DNA from: Didymodactylos carnosus | Taxonomy: Eukaryota > Rotifera > Eurotatoria > Philodinida > Philodinidae | Assembly (NCBI GenBank): GCA_905250885.1 | Contig: CAJNOQ010001955.1 | Span: 1 to 27,280 of the forward strand | Length of the DNA: 27,280 bases | Direction: 5' to 3' | Part shown: piece after piece, positions 1 through 11,910 of the stretch | How the letters are laid out: each line of letters starts with the position of its first letter | How positions within the stretch are numbered: the first letter of the stretch is position 1 | Translations under genes and position numbers: made by a program | The notes under the pieces: model-generated | Databases searched by the model: none | What the model saw: the letters and a program-made list of their open reading frames with translations, nothing else | Told to the model about the DNA's origin: nothing

Positions 1-143
1 TCTCGTGGCTTGTACAAAAATATTTTAGAATAGATGGTGTGGAAAAACTACCAAGGAAAAATGTTATACGTGGTTATATAAATCATCTGCCAAATGTTTG
101 CGATCAAATAATAGCTAATCGTGGCTGGGACAGTAGAGGGTGA
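1..143 (+). pseudogene. 3' end of an unidentified coding fragment, weakly RFX-like
   Basis: An open frame enters from the left edge (codons start at base 3) and stops with TGA at 141-143, giving about 46 residues. The start reads like the first helices of an RFX-type winged-helix DNA-binding domain: Trp-Leu, then Tyr, then a DGVEKLPR block and a spaced Tyr. RFX domains have WL-x3-Y-x4-G-x(3,4)-PR-x6-Y in this place. The end (CDQIIANRGWDSRG) does not match an RFX domain, so this may be a terminal exon that reads past a splice site, a decayed copy, or chance similarity. The gene's 5' part lies outside the window. It converges on the minus-strand gene ending at 966. Confidence 0.3.
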
Positions 144-965
144 TAGAGTTTCTCACGGCCTTCCAGATGATCAATTTAGTTTTGAAATAAATTGATGATA
201 AGTTGAAAAAAATCGATGAAAATGTAGCAACACACGCATCACCGGGGAATGGGATAATGAAGGTGTCTTTGTTGCTCTTGAATTTCTTTTCAACAGACGA
301 ATACAATTGAAGATGTACTTCTAGGAGGTTGTAGAGAATTTGACGGGCTATCAGAATCTCTATTTACTTTGTCAAAACGAATAATTTATAGTGATAACAT
401 ATGGAAAATACCGAGTCTAGTTATTTTTGGCCAGAGGGATAGTGTATTTTTCGCATTTAAAATTTGGTGTCAAATCGAATACTTGGAATAAAAAATTTTA
501 CACCATTAGATAGTCCGTTCATCAAAGTATATTTTACAATATCTGAATCTTGAAAAAGCACACTTTTACTTTTTGGCTAAATGTCCGCCCGGATGCCCAC
601 TATGCCTGTGAGTTTCATCGAGAAGGTGACGTTTTCTACGTATGAAATATCGAACATTCACGCTTGAACTCTCGCCTATGAGGATAAATAATTAGATTTT
701 GAATTCTCTGCACGTCAAACAGATCCGAATTGATCGTTACTAGATCTCGACAGTAATGAACGACAAAGGCGGAAATTTGTTTACATATTTTCAGCACAGT
801 TGCTGTCGATGGTTCTACAGTTTTAACAGTTTTTTGTTTTGCGCTAAAATTTTCGCCGTAACATACTCATGTATCAGTCTTTGAATTCCGAGAATTTTGT
901 TTAAACCGAATGCAAAATGTTGAAGAAAAAGGATTGCATGGCAAAGACACATTCAAGCTAAACTT
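144..965. other. Intergenic region between convergent coding sequences, nothing recognised
   Basis: About 820 bases of AT-rich sequence without an open frame that looks coding. It lies downstream of both flanking coding sequences and should hold the 3' untranslated region of the minus-strand gene. I found no clear repeat, RNA gene or transposon end in it. Confidence 0.5.
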
Positions 966-3900
966 TTAAAAACATAATAAACAACGTACACTCATCGTGA
1001 AGAGAAGTTTCTTTGGATGTGCTTGCTTTTTCAGATCAATTTCACTCCAACACTGCACTTTTGCTTCTGTATCCCAGTGGGCTTTTTCATCGAAAATCTA
1101 AAATAACCAATAGTCAATGACAATTTGTACATATTAAGAAGTTTTTGTTTGAAAATCTCACTTGCACTTGTCTCATTTGTGTTCGTGAGGGATAAGATGG
1201 TGACCTTGTTCGTATTTTCGCTTCACTATCCCAATGTACACTTTTGTGATATATCTAGAATATTCGTCTAAAGAATTAAGTAAGGAATCATGATTAATCG
1301 AAACTTACTTGTATTTTCGATTGTTGAGGTTGATAATGTATATTATCCCATGTTGTTGTTTTCAATTTGGGCTGTGCTCTCCATATGGGTTTCTCATCAA
1401 ATATCTAAAAAAAAAGAAGAACTAATCTATAAGCTGGCACTTCGTCTAACTCACAATATTATCCGATGGCCTCAAACTGTAAGATGCATTTCCATAGAAT
1501 ATTTGTTTTAGTTTTGGTTCTGCATGCCATCCGTTTTGAGCATCATAGATCTGAAAACCAAACAAAAGCATATACTAATATGACTAACATGAAAGAGTAA
1601 CAAAATACCTTTTTCTCTGTTTGTGCTTGTTGTTGTTGCTGCCTCTGTTGTTGTAGCTGCTCCTGTTGTATTAGTGATAATTGAGGATCATGTTGCCTTG
1701 GTGTGATGTTGACATGATCTCTAGTTACTTCTGCTAATTTCGATTCACTGTTCCATCTTGGAGTGCGGTTAAATATCTATAAAAAATCTATTCAATAATC
1801 ATGTTTTGCCAAAGCAAACACTACAAATTCTCAATCTTACTTTGAATTCTCGTCTATACGGTTCATAATAAATGTTTTCAAATGAATAGGATTTCAGTTT
1901 TGATTGCGCATTCCATTGCAGCGATTCATTGAAAACCTGAAAGGTGAGGTGTTGATCGTAGATATTCAAATTAGAACCGAAATGACATATACATACTGTG
2001 GGCGTTCCATCAGGCAAACACCAAAGTCGGCCAAAAAGTTGCGGTGTTGACTCTTCCTAAAAGCGCATAAATTTTTCGTTAATTTAAGAAAGGACTTAGA
2101 TTCAAAACACGTAGTTTCTGATACCTTCTGCACAGATTCTTCTGTAAGTTTTTCTTTTTCTTCTACGATTAGTTTTGGTTTTAGTTTAACCTTTGTTATA
2201 CTCTTCTTTTTAATCTAAAACGAATAAATGTGAAAAAGAATGATACTATTACTATTCCGACTATACTTTTAATTTCTTCTTGGGAGGTACAATATGTTGT
2301 TGAAAATTATTATCCCAGCTTCCGGTATCTGAGTTGTTGCCATCGTGATCCTAGAAAATTCCCAAAAGAAAATCATTAATATGAAATCTTCCTTTTTACA
2401 TTGTTCACAGTTACTTTTTTCTTTTTGACTGGCTTTATTATAATTTGTCTTGGCTGATATTCAAAATTTCCAAATGAATTTACTGTTGAATGAACATGTT
2501 TGTATTTGTCCTTTGGATCACTCTAGAACGTGTGATAAAAATACTGTTTCATTTACCAATAAACTGTTTCCTCAAAAGAAGTTGTGTATTGAAGTCTCTA
2601 TCCAGTTTTGTACATACTTTTTTTTCTAATATTTCTTTTACTCTTTCCCTCCAGTTTGTCAGTAAGTGCCGTTTTTCGATTTCAAAATGTTCTCCACTCG
2701 AACATGACACTGTCCGATTCCGCTTGGTCCTGTTATTTGATCTTTCCTCTTGATTCACCAGTTTTCGTTCGTCTTCACTTTGATTGGCTGTAATTTTCTG
2801 AATGTAAACATCTTTTTTTAAACAAATTATTTCATGTAAAGTTTGTAAAGTTTGATACACTACCTACTTCGTCATCCTGAAAAGTCTTTTCTTCTACATC
2901 AAGCTCAGTGGATTTTAGACGATAATTTAAGTTTTTTGATTTTTTTCTTGGCATCAACGACAGTTCGGAATTTAGTTCACTTCGAGTCAAATGATGTTCA
3001 ATTTTGTCATGTATCGATTTAAAAGTAGGTCTCACTGTTGTAGGCGATGATATTGGCGTATCATGATATTGGTTGGACGACTGTGAATGTAATTTGGGTT
3101 TAGTAAGTTTTTCTGAATAAAAAACGTAATTTTGATTATTATCTTCGAGTTGTGGTGATGATAGTGATGTTTGTTCGTCTTCATCATCATTTGATGATTT
3201 CGTTTGTCTTTGTACACTTTTCAGAATATCTGAATTTAAGAGAATATCATCTCTTATGAGGCTGGAGACTTGTCTGACTTGATCACTGCTTGTTGATATC
3301 GATTTTTCAGATGGTGGTGAACTTTGGATTTCCAATGGTCGTATCTTGTTTAGTGGTGAGTTTGACCCAGTACTCTTCACTAGTCTCTCCGGCTGTACAT
3401 CAAGATTATCTTCTAAGGAATTCAAAGATGAAGTCGATGGAGGATGGGAGTGTTCTGTTTTGGACGGTGTATAACGTTGACTTGGAGTACTTATGTTTTT
3501 TTCATCATTTTGTCTGATGGTTGAATGCGGAGATTTGTTAGACTTCTTTTTTGTCTTTCGTGCTGTTGGTGATAGAAGAGGACTGGTTTTACCTTCAGAT
3601 TCGATCTCTAAAGGAATTTGTTCTTTTTGTATATGTTTTGGAGCTATTGAAACTGTTTGTTCAATAGTACTTTTTCGATTTTGTTGAGCAAATATTGTGA
3701 CAGTTGTTGTGGTAGTATTTTCATCTGTTGTTGTTTGCAATAAAATGGTGTTATTAACTGGTAATGTAGCAGCATCTCCACTATCGCCAGGTGAATTTGA
3801 CATTATTGAATATTTTCTTCGGTTTATAATAGTCGGTGATTGATTACGGGATGGCGCTAATGAATTATTCGCTGAATTCACCAATTCGAATTCTTCTTCT

Positions 3901-6900
3901 TTGATAGTTCGTGGCACTGGCAACGAGCTGTTACTTACTGTTGACTGTGTTCGTTCAACTGAAGGATTGTTTTCGTGAGATAGTGGAATATTTTTAAGAA
4001 GATTGGCAATCGTCTGATTATTGTTTTGCTCATTTTCTGACATTAGACTATTATGTGAATATTTTCGTTCTAGTGGACTCGCATTCTGAAAATTATTTTT
4101 ATTTTCATGCACATTAGAATTTTGTCGAGTAAATTGAGAATCATCATCCACTCGACTTCGGGATTTCAATCGAGATGACGTGGCAGAAGCATGCTTACTT
4201 ATTGGTTCTGGAGTTGTGTGAGACACGGAAGACGTATTTAAATCATCACCCTTGAGTGCTCTGTCTGCCGTTGACGAGTTTAGCCTTTCACTGTTTTGAA
4301 CTGAGGATGATAATCGTTTTTCCGATTGTCTCAGTGATGAATGAACATTCGATGAGTTTTTTCGAGATCGTTGCCTTTCGTCTAGTGGACTAGGTGAAGC
4401 TTCCTTCGCGTTAGTATTAGTTACGTGAGACGTTCGCGTCGTCGCAGGAGAATTCAGTCGTATATCTTGTGCACTTTCATTCTTTAACGAATCGACTAAA
4501 TTTAGTTCTGCGGAATTACGTTTTTCTTGACTCGTCAATGACGGTCGCATATCAAGAAGTGATTTCTCGTGTGCTAATGGACTTTTAATGGCAGATGACT
4601 GAGATCGCGGATGATGACTTTTTGAACTCGTATGCCTACTGAAAACTTGTTTTTCTTGATTAGGCGATTCTTTACAGGACCTTGAAGATAACGGTCTACT
4701 AGAAGAACGTGTAAACGTCAAATCTTGATCGGTCATCGACTGTTGTAAGTTTTGTGCATAAGATTGTGTATCTTTTTCCATGACCATCGTCTCTAATTTA
4801 ACATAACTGGTGGCTGATTGAGGTTTTAACGTTCTGTCTTGTTTAGAGTTTGCTATTAAAATGTTTTCATCGTCATCGGCAGTATAATGATTATTTTTAA
4901 ATGCTGTCGTAACAGATGAACGCATATTTTCATCCGTTTCTTTTTTTTCTTCTTCATGTGCGTTCAATGTTGTATTATTTCTTTTAAATTGTTGTTGAAT
5001 GGTAGAAAAATTATTTCTTTCTTCCACTTCTTCACCTTGTGGAAGAATAAGTGCATTGTTGCTACTTGAAGAGAAATAATCGGATTGTCCACCCATACCA
5101 CCATCCATACCAGTCAAATCCGGATTATTGATAAAATTATTTGTGTCAAGAGAAATGATGTCTTCATCATCGTTACCAAAATCACTGAAAAAATAGGGTT
5201 GTTGAACTGGAATTGTATTGCTCGGCGTTACTGGCTTTGTCTCATGGACCTGTTCAACGTTATCCACCGGTACTACAAGTGGAGGTAAAAGTTTGATAGA
5301 AGGATTTTGAATTTTGTCTACAGTTTTTGCGCTTGAAATACTCAAACTATCGTCTTTCAAATCTTTTTTGGCTGGTGTATTGAGTAGAATTTCGTTATTT
5401 GACGGTTCAATAACAAGTGCTGAAATTCCGTGATTCTCATGTTTTGGTTCTTCAGTTGTTCCAATTAGTATTAATTTTTCTAAATTTTCTAAATATAAAT
5501 CTTTGACATCAGCTAAATCTGTTAATGGACTATTTATAAGTGATCTAGCTACATCATAAATTTCATCGAGTATATCTTCTGTTTCATTTTCCAGCGTTGC
5601 ACTTCCACCACCATACATATGTGCTGTTAACATCACACGACTTCTTGGTGAACTCGAACGATCACGTAAAAATTGATCAATAGTAAGTAATTCTAGATCA
5701 TTACCTTCATTATTATTAAATGATTCAATATTTGTCTCATAAATATCGATATTTTCTGGATGATGTACAAGAATTTCAATTTCTTCAATTTCGGGACCGT
5801 AATGATAGATTTGTGTACCACTGGGACGTTCTTCATTAGAAATCAGGTTTTCCTTAATTGGAGAGTGATCAGTTTTATCTAAAAAAACAACAAAATTGCG
5901 TTATGCATTGTTGTTTATAAAAGAATTTAGTTTCAAGTGCAGTGCTACATGTCTCAAAGTTTTATATCCACCAAGATGTCTTTCCTATTCATTAATACTC
6001 ACATGAATCTTTCTTTAAAATTGACAGATCATTTTCAATTTGTTGGTCATTGTTGTCATCGTTAATTATTCGTTCATTACGATTGTTAGCAGATGAAGAT
6101 GATTCTACTGGCACCAGTTGATTTTCTCTACGCTCTGCTTCAATTACAACAGGCATATTATTATTTGTACTTGACGATTGTCGTGATGTTTTAAATTCAC
6201 CAGTAAAACGTGGTATAACTTCATAGGCACGTTTTTGTTTCTGAGGCCATAATTGACTATCAGTCAACGATAAATTGTCTTTTGCTGATGTTGGTTGCGA
6301 TAGTGAAGGCTTATTTTGATTATTATTGCTCTGTGATAAAACTGCTGAATGAGTGAATTTACCGAGAATGGGTGTTTGTCTGTTGGTGTCATCTTCTAGA
6401 ATCTGAAGTGAATTAGACGTCATACAATATTAAAATAGAATTTGTATACAAAGCTTACATCAAGTTCAATAATAGATGAAAATCTTGTCGGCTGAGGAGC
6501 CGTATGCCTTAAATTCACTGTTGAATAACGTGATCTATTGTTTTCTAGTGATTCTAATTCCTTGTCTAAATCTGTTATTGATCGTTCAATATCATTTAAT
6601 AGACGAAGTCGCATTTCATTTCCTGCATCCATACGTGATGCAATAGAGTCTTTTGTTACTTCACGGAATGGTATTGATGTATAGTGAGATGATGATGTTT
6701 CATGATCAAATAGACTGAATCGATTATTATTATTTTCGAGCAGGTGCTCTTCATTAAAAATGTTTGTGGTCGAGGGAGTAGAATAAACTGGTGGAACGTA
6801 TGATCGTCTATGCATTGTAGGAAGCTGTACTTGAGGTGAATGATGAGTGCTAAACGTTGGCGATGTGAAAAGATCATGATTTAATTCCGGATTTTCTGCA

Positions 6901-7154
6901 TCGAACAACGATGATGCATTATAAGTTGGAAACTGTTGATGTATGGCTGGTTCATAAATTTGAGGAGATTGTGAGGAGATTCGTCGTGTACGTGAATCGA
7001 ACATATTCACATAGGGACTGTAAGTATAAGGGTTATTCGATTGTTGTCGAGTACGCGAATCATAATATAATAAATGTGCGTTTAAATTTGACGTTGAAGT
7101 TCGTCGATTGGTTGAGGGTGGAGTATACTGGTAGGGATTATTATTTCGATTCAT
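966..7154 (-). CDS. Large low-complexity protein with C-terminal tau/MAP2/MAP4-like repeats (putative microtubule-associated protein)
   Basis: Fourteen exons join in frame to about 1769 residues: 7154-6459, 6402-6003, 5878-2868, 2797-2618, 2522-2415, 2350-2267, 2214-2125, 2056-1997, 1936-1841, 1776-1609, 1550-1455, 1404-1309, 1254-1162, 1097-966. Introns are 50-124 nt with GT-AG ends. The ATG at 7154 is the first in the open frame. Residues 1-1370 are Ser/Asn/Thr/Gln-rich with many Ser-Pro sites; a short charged, possibly coiled segment lies near residues 180-205. The last ten exons are all phase 0, several of them 31-32 codons long, and carry a repeat [IV][FY][DN]-x4-W-x3-[SPA]-K-[LIV]. The best units are WNAQSKLKSYSFENIYYEP and WRAQPKLKTTTWDNIHYQP, which resemble the SK-x-GS-x2-NI-x-H-x-P core of tau-family repeats. 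The PGGG tail of classical tau repeats is absent. Exon 10 also encodes a glutamine-rich run. The role, binding microtubules through the C-terminal repeats, is inferred from this resemblance only; the splice model is firmer than the name. Confidence 0.6.
1162..1936 (-). repeat. Exon-encoded protein repeat array (about 32 residues per unit)
   Basis: Five consecutive phase-0 exons (1936-1841, 1776-1609, 1550-1455, 1404-1309, 1254-1162) each begin with Ile/Val, an aromatic residue and usually Asp/Asn, then have Trp at about position 8 and Lys-[Leu/Ile] at positions 13-14. The terminal exon starting at 1097 begins the same way (IFDEKAHW). Lengths are 32, 56, 32, 32 and 31 codons; the 56-codon exon has an added Gln-rich tail. 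The exon starting at 2522 has a more diverged unit (NSFGNFEYQP). Confidence 0.7.
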
Positions 7155-7167
7155 AATACTATAATAT

Positions 7168-7540
7168 ACATGATTCTATAACTTTTTGCGCTATTTTCTC
7201 ATCGCATCTTTCGAATGGAAAGACGTGTGGAGCTCGCGATTGTCTTATTTTGGGTACAAAAGTGTACTTAACAAAATTGTAGATCTCAGCGCTCTCTAAG
7301 TTCCTCAGTTATGCAAGTATATCGACAAAACGTAGACTGTGTTGAAAAAAAAGAAATTTTTAATATTTCAATTGAATATTTTCACAATATCTCCTCAATC
7401 AAGAATCTTATAGAACTCTGAGATCTGCCATTTTGTTAAGCACACTTTTGTGCCCAGAATGAGACAATCGCGAGCTGCATGCGTTTATCCGTTCGATATG
7501 TTCGACAAAATCACGTTTTCGATCAAGTTATGTGGAATGG
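7168..7540. mobile_element. Foldback (long inverted repeat) element upstream of the MAP-like gene
   Basis: The sequence around 7230-7300 (core gagctcgcgattgtct, followed by gggtacaaaagtgtacttaa) returns in reverse complement around 7415-7480 with scattered differences. The arms are roughly 80-100 bases, with a spacer of about 100 bases. Weaker similarity continues outward to about 7168 and 7540. It lies just 5' of the minus-strand ATG at 7154. The shape fits a MITE or foldback element; the exact ends and target duplication are not clear. Confidence 0.6.
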
Positions 7541-8149
7541 ACCATACGATACCTCTTATTCTACAAAATGTTTTTGATAGATGTCTTCATTAGGGGGGTA
7601 TATTATTATTATTGCTATAACTCTTATGTCCCTCTAATAAACATCAAGATGTTATTTTTACCTGAGAATAATAATTTCTTCTGTTTTTTTGTGATGCTTC
7701 TATTAAACGGTATCACTTTAAAAAAAAATAACAATGTAACTTATTTTTCTCTTTCCCTCATTCAATTACTGATTGACAAGCGAATGCTTAATTTTCATTT
7801 TTTTTGTGCTGCAGCAACAATAAAACAAATGAAAAATGAAAAATCACTTTTTTATATTTTTAAAAATAAGAAATACAAGCGGCACACTTTTCTTTTCTTT
7901 TTTATTGTCTCTACAAACACGTATACTTCTGCTCATATTGTGTGTGAAAATGACAAGTACAAGTTTTGAAGATAATGTACATTAGAAAAATCTATAAGTA
8001 AATATTGAAGACATTTAATATAGGTGTCAGATTGGATTTAAACAATGAGAATTTGTAATGAGAATTTGCAAACAGCACTTGATGATACTAGAGAAAAACG
8101 ATATTTCAACATTTAAGAGGACATTTATGTTCAAAATTAGAATCAGTTA

Positions 8150-8217
8150 ATTCTCTCGTTCCCCCGAAAACAAAACAAGAGACCTTATTTCGTAGAAAAA
8201 ATATAGCGTTTATTTTT
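8150..8217 (+). repeat. Dispersed repeat, copy 1
   Basis: The stretch with ctctcgttc, gaaaacaaaacaagag, ttatttcgt and gcgtttattttt occurs again in reverse complement at 11541-11611 with several substitutions and small indels. Two inverted copies 3.3 kb apart suggest an old transposon family whose outer parts have diverged beyond recognition. Confidence 0.55.
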
Positions 8218-8881
8218 ATAAGGCCTCTCCCACTATGCAATTATCTTTGCCGTCTTACGTCCAACCTTGACGAACCTTTCAGGAACTTTTTGTCATGACA
8301 GAGCCGCTTTTTTATCTATAACTCTTATTGAGGTTTGGGCAAAACCCTAGGCAAAATGGAACTGTTCTTTTGCTGAGACTCCAAAACTTAAATTACCTCT
8401 ATAGATCCAGAAATTACTATAATAATTAGAAAACACATATATCTCGATCCTGGTAGTGTCATTTTTTAAGTTTCTTGAATATTAAAACAGTTTCTATACC
8501 AAAAAAGCTCAGAAAACCTTTTAGGGATCTTCAGTGATCTCGCTGTGCATATTAAACAAAGTTTATTTCAAAAATCAAGCCCTTCAAGGACATAGTGAAT
8601 TTCTTTTTCATCAAACAAAAACCAAAATTTGTGGTACGATGAAGTGGAACAAAGAAACATACCGAAGAGTACAAAAACAATGGAAAAAATCGATTTGGGA
8701 AAAAAGCAAATTAAGTTTTTAGACAACCTTAGACAAGTTTAAGAAGGTTCATATTATATACCGTTCGAAAGCTCTTCGGGAGCCCAACCCAGTGATGCAT
8801 ATTTCGACACATTTGCACACATATGCGGGCGCAAAATCAGACTTTTTATTCTTGTGAATGCTAAAATAGTGTTAGTCATCA

Positions 8882-8999
8882 TTGGTGCAACTAGAATATT
8901 AGCGACCCACTTGTTGTTGGACCACAGCGAAAAATAAGCTCAGTCTATGACGCTTGGCCCAGTGAAACAAGCGGGTCGCTAATGCTTTAGTTGTGTCAA
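8882..8999. repeat. Imperfect inverted repeat (34-base arms)
   Basis: Bases 8882-8915 pair with 8966-8999 with few mismatches; the shared core is agcgacccacttgtt against aacaagcgggtcgct. The 50-base spacer has no obvious content. This is a small foldback element or remnant. Confidence 0.6.
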
Positions 9000-9351
9000 T
9001 GTTCGTGACCGGATCTAGATAAACCCACATGTGCGAACACAGTTCTTACGTTTATTGTTGTTGCACAAGTTATTACTACGTGTGAATAAACCTTTTCATC
9101 AGATTTCTAGATTTATTTTCGATAACAAGCATTGCTACAAGATTCAGAAGGGTCGATAACCTATGTTTCCATCCATTTTTGAGGTCCTTCTCTCACACTC
9201 AAGGTCGATTGTAAGACTTCCAAGAAAACTGATACGCTCTGAAGACCACTATAGATGAAGAGATCAAGTTGATATGATTAGGTACAGGACACTTTGGACC
9301 ATCTTTTTTGTATTGACTATGTTTGAGAGTTGGAAAAAGAGATATTCTAAA

Positions 9352-9799
9352 TAGGGATGTTCGATTCTCGGTTCTCATGAAGAACCGGAGCCGCGGTTCG
9401 GTTCCGCATGAGGAACCGAAATCGCGGTTCTCTTATTTTTGATTCTTGATCGGGAATGGGAACCGCGGTTTTTTAGACGGTTCTATTTTTTCGGAACCGA
9501 GACTTTTTGAGTTGACCTTCGTTTAACAGAATGAAAACACAGTATTACCAAAGCTACAAAAAGGTATATTTGCCTGACATCATTAAAAGAATCCTTTCGT
9601 TTACATATAAAATGAATTCTATTTCGTTGAATTGATACTGCCTGAAAAATTGTTTTCGGTTCTAAGTTGAGAATCGAGAATCGTGGTTCTGTTCTAAGTT
9701 CGGAACCGGAACCACGCTTTCTTTCGTTTCGGTCCGTATGAGGAACCAAAACCGCGGTTCTTTTCGTTTCGGTTCTAACTCGAGAACCGAACATTCCTA
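9352..9799. mobile_element. hAT-type MITE, family 1 copy A
   Basis: The terminal inverted repeats start TAGGGATGTTCGATTCTCG on the left and TAGGAATGTTCGGTTCTCG on the right (read inward). Flanking 8-mers attctaaa (9344-9351) and atcgtaaa (9800-9807) agree at 6 of 8 positions, in line with a decayed 8-bp hAT target duplication. The interior has repeated ggttc/gaacc blocks in both orientations near both ends. No transposase is encoded, so it is non-autonomous. A second copy is at 19487-19858. Confidence 0.7.
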
Positions 9800-9807
9800 A
9801 TCGTAAA

Positions 9808-10207
9808 TCAACGTGTTTTCTCAAAGATCTTCTAGGAATCGACTTTTCGAGATAAGAGAGTGGCCTTAATCGTATACAAAACTTGAATAGTAGATGAACT
9901 TTCGATCAGGGAAACATCACGTTAAACTACTCTTCGACTATGTAATGCTTCGGCGCTTTAGGAGAAGAGCTGTTAGGTATATTCACCTCTGAATTAAAAA
10001 TAGCTTAAACCAGATGAACTAGACGACAACGGTTAGTTGTCTTTCATGCCAAAAGAAAACGTAGACGAATTTTGGGCAGATATAATGGACGACTTTGAAC
10101 ATATCGAGAGTTTTTATCACTTTTTGACTACGTAACAAGCACATGGATAGATGATGATGCGGTGTTAGAGATGTCGTTATGCAATTACAGTAAAACCTCT
10201 CTATATG
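9808..10207. other. Intergenic, nothing recognised
   Basis: Four hundred bases between two transposon-like elements with no coding signature or repeat that I can identify. Confidence 0.4.
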
Positions 10208-11109
10208 CACTGTAAAAAATAAAGTGCTACAAAAAGTGTATTTTATGGAAACTGTTTTGCTATAAAGCGCATGGCTAAACATAGCTCAGGTATAGAGAAA
10301 ATAAAACACTTTTGATCTGCTGTAAACTAGAGCACTTCGTGAAAAAACGCTCTTCAAAGTGATTGCAAAGAGAGCATTTTTAAAAATGTATGGTAGAAAG
10401 ATGCTTTTGAAGTGATCCAAGAGAAAACAGTGTGACATGAAGTATTTTTTTGAAAAGACACTTTTCAAAGTCATGTTGACAAGTCATTCACCTGTTTTAT
10501 TTTGCTATTACTACTAGTATATATATAACGCTGCTTTTCTTCGAATAACTTAGAAATTTTTCTCTTGAACGGCTATACAAGTCATCGAAGTTTGTCTCGA
10601 AGAAGTAGCCTTAGCCTATAGATTAGTATTAATGATAGTATCAGGCTTTTGAGACTGGTACTAAGAATAGTTCCATGGTTCAACGGAACCAAAAATTAAC
10701 AAAATTACAAAATCATATTTATAAGTTCAAAATCAAATATAATGAAATTCGAGAAATGTCGTTCGAAAAAGTGGTCTAGAGAAAAGCACTTTCCAAAGCG
10801 ATCTCTTGTGGCGCTGATCCTATTTGTAGCGGTCTTTGTTTGGTTTACATTTCAAGTGACCAAGCGGTTTGCAAGTGGTTTTCTTTAAAGCATTTTTCAG
10901 TGTTCTCCAGTCAAACTCTTCAAAAGCACCGCAAAACAAGACCGCTACAAATAAGATCAGCACCACTAGAGAGCGCTTCCTTTTTTTCAGTGTGGGCATC
11001 TTTTTATACTGGGTAGTCTTCGGTTCGACGGAGCGTTTTTTTGCTTGACTGGAACCCCTTCAAAGTGAGTATCTCCGTACTCTGGGCAGTGAACACTTTT
11101 TTTACAGTA
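10208..11109. mobile_element. Putative MITE with CACTGTAAAAAA-type ends
   Basis: The left end cactgtaaaaaataaagtg and the right end cactttttttacagta are approximate inverted copies about 900 bases apart. The interior is rich in short motifs of the type aaagcgctttt/cttttcaaagt and contains a clear hairpin (10797-10977). There is no coding capacity. The superfamily is uncertain: the CACTG start is suggestive of CACTA-like elements, but no clean target duplication is visible. Confidence 0.4.
10797..10977. repeat. Internal hairpin with 45-base arms
   Basis: Bases 10797-10841 (with gctgatcctatttgtagcgg) pair with 10933-10977 (ccgctacaaataagatcagc on the plus strand). Identity is high; the spacer is about 90 bases. 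Confidence 0.7.
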
Positions 11110-11910
11110 GAGTCATATGGGATAATTCAGGCCACTTGTACAAAGTTTCGTAGTATTTTGCTTATTTCTAATGCGTGTTTCTTCAGATACTATTTTCTCA
11201 CAAAAACTTAAGAAATTAATCAGAGTTTGTTGGCAAAATAAAGTTATAGCGCTGTAGATAGAAGAAATAAACAGTTATGTATTCCTTTCCTATTGGTGAT
11301 CAGTCTCTTCAGTGACGTACCGGAATAAAAATCAAAAACCGTCCAGCATCCCCACCAGTGTAAAAATCTCGACCTGCGTTCCATCCCAGGGTTCTCACCC
11401 CTACGCGGAGCTCTATTATCTGTACAAGAAGATCGTTATAAATAAAATTTATTAGCATTCCATGTTTATGAAAGTGTTGAAAAAATTTTAAATCATAGAT
11501 TAAAATAGCAATAGCAGAAATTTTTTCTTTTGTATACGATTAAAAAAATAAACGCTCTATGTTTTTCGACGAAATAAGAAGGCTCTTGTTTTGTTTTCGA
11601 CAGAACGAGAGACCGAATTTCATGTTTTGCAGAAATTGAAAATCTGCACAAGTTCTTTAAAGATTCTACATCTTCAAAATTTTTGATCAAGATTTTGAAA
11701 AGATTTAATGAAGAAAATTATACTGTTGTTCTTTCTATCATCGTTTCTGTTTTGCAGTGCCCATGCATATATAAGAAACACTATGCACACTGTAAATAAA
11801 TGAAAAATTACCAAGTCCGTTATATGGACATAACGTCTGATGGAACAGCTTCGATATTGTCTTAACAGTACGTAAGAGCCGTAAATTAAGAGCAGGACTG
11901 TTGGTCAGTA
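11110..11910. other. Intergenic with one dispersed-repeat copy
   Basis: Apart from the repeat at 11541-11611 I see no structure. The open frames on the minus strand at 11493-11690 and 11738-11935 look non-coding. Confidence 0.4.
11541..11611 (-). repeat. Dispersed repeat, copy 2
   Basis: Reverse-complement counterpart of 8150-8217, sharing ctcttgttttgttttcg and aaataaacgct with scattered changes. Confidence 0.55.

Larger units (their letters stand above)
7541..9351. other. Gene-free AT-rich intergenic region with repeat fragments
   Basis: No gene can be supported here. The open frames at 7532-7969 and 8534-8722 have low-complexity Phe/Tyr/Asn/Lys composition and no family resemblance. The region holds a diverged dispersed repeat (8150-8217) and a small inverted repeat (8882-8999), listed separately. 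Confidence 0.5.

Noticed and set aside
2532-2565. A 34-base intron (donor gtaaat) ending MAP-like exon 4
   Set aside because: It breaks the phase with the next exon. The upstream donor GTATGT at 2617-2612 keeps phase 0 and gives a 95-base intron.
2490-5288. Several open frames of 60-90 codons on the plus strand opposite the MAP-like gene
   Set aside because: They are antisense to the long coding exons and show no independent coding signature.
7532-7969. Open frame of 145 codons on the plus strand
   Set aside because: Its composition follows the AT-rich base content (Phe, Tyr, Asn, Lys runs) and there is no recognisable motif, splice context or conserved block.
9483-9824. Open frame of 113 codons on the minus strand
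   Set aside because: It reads through the hAT MITE and owes its length to the ggttc/gaacc repeats; no transposase motif is present.
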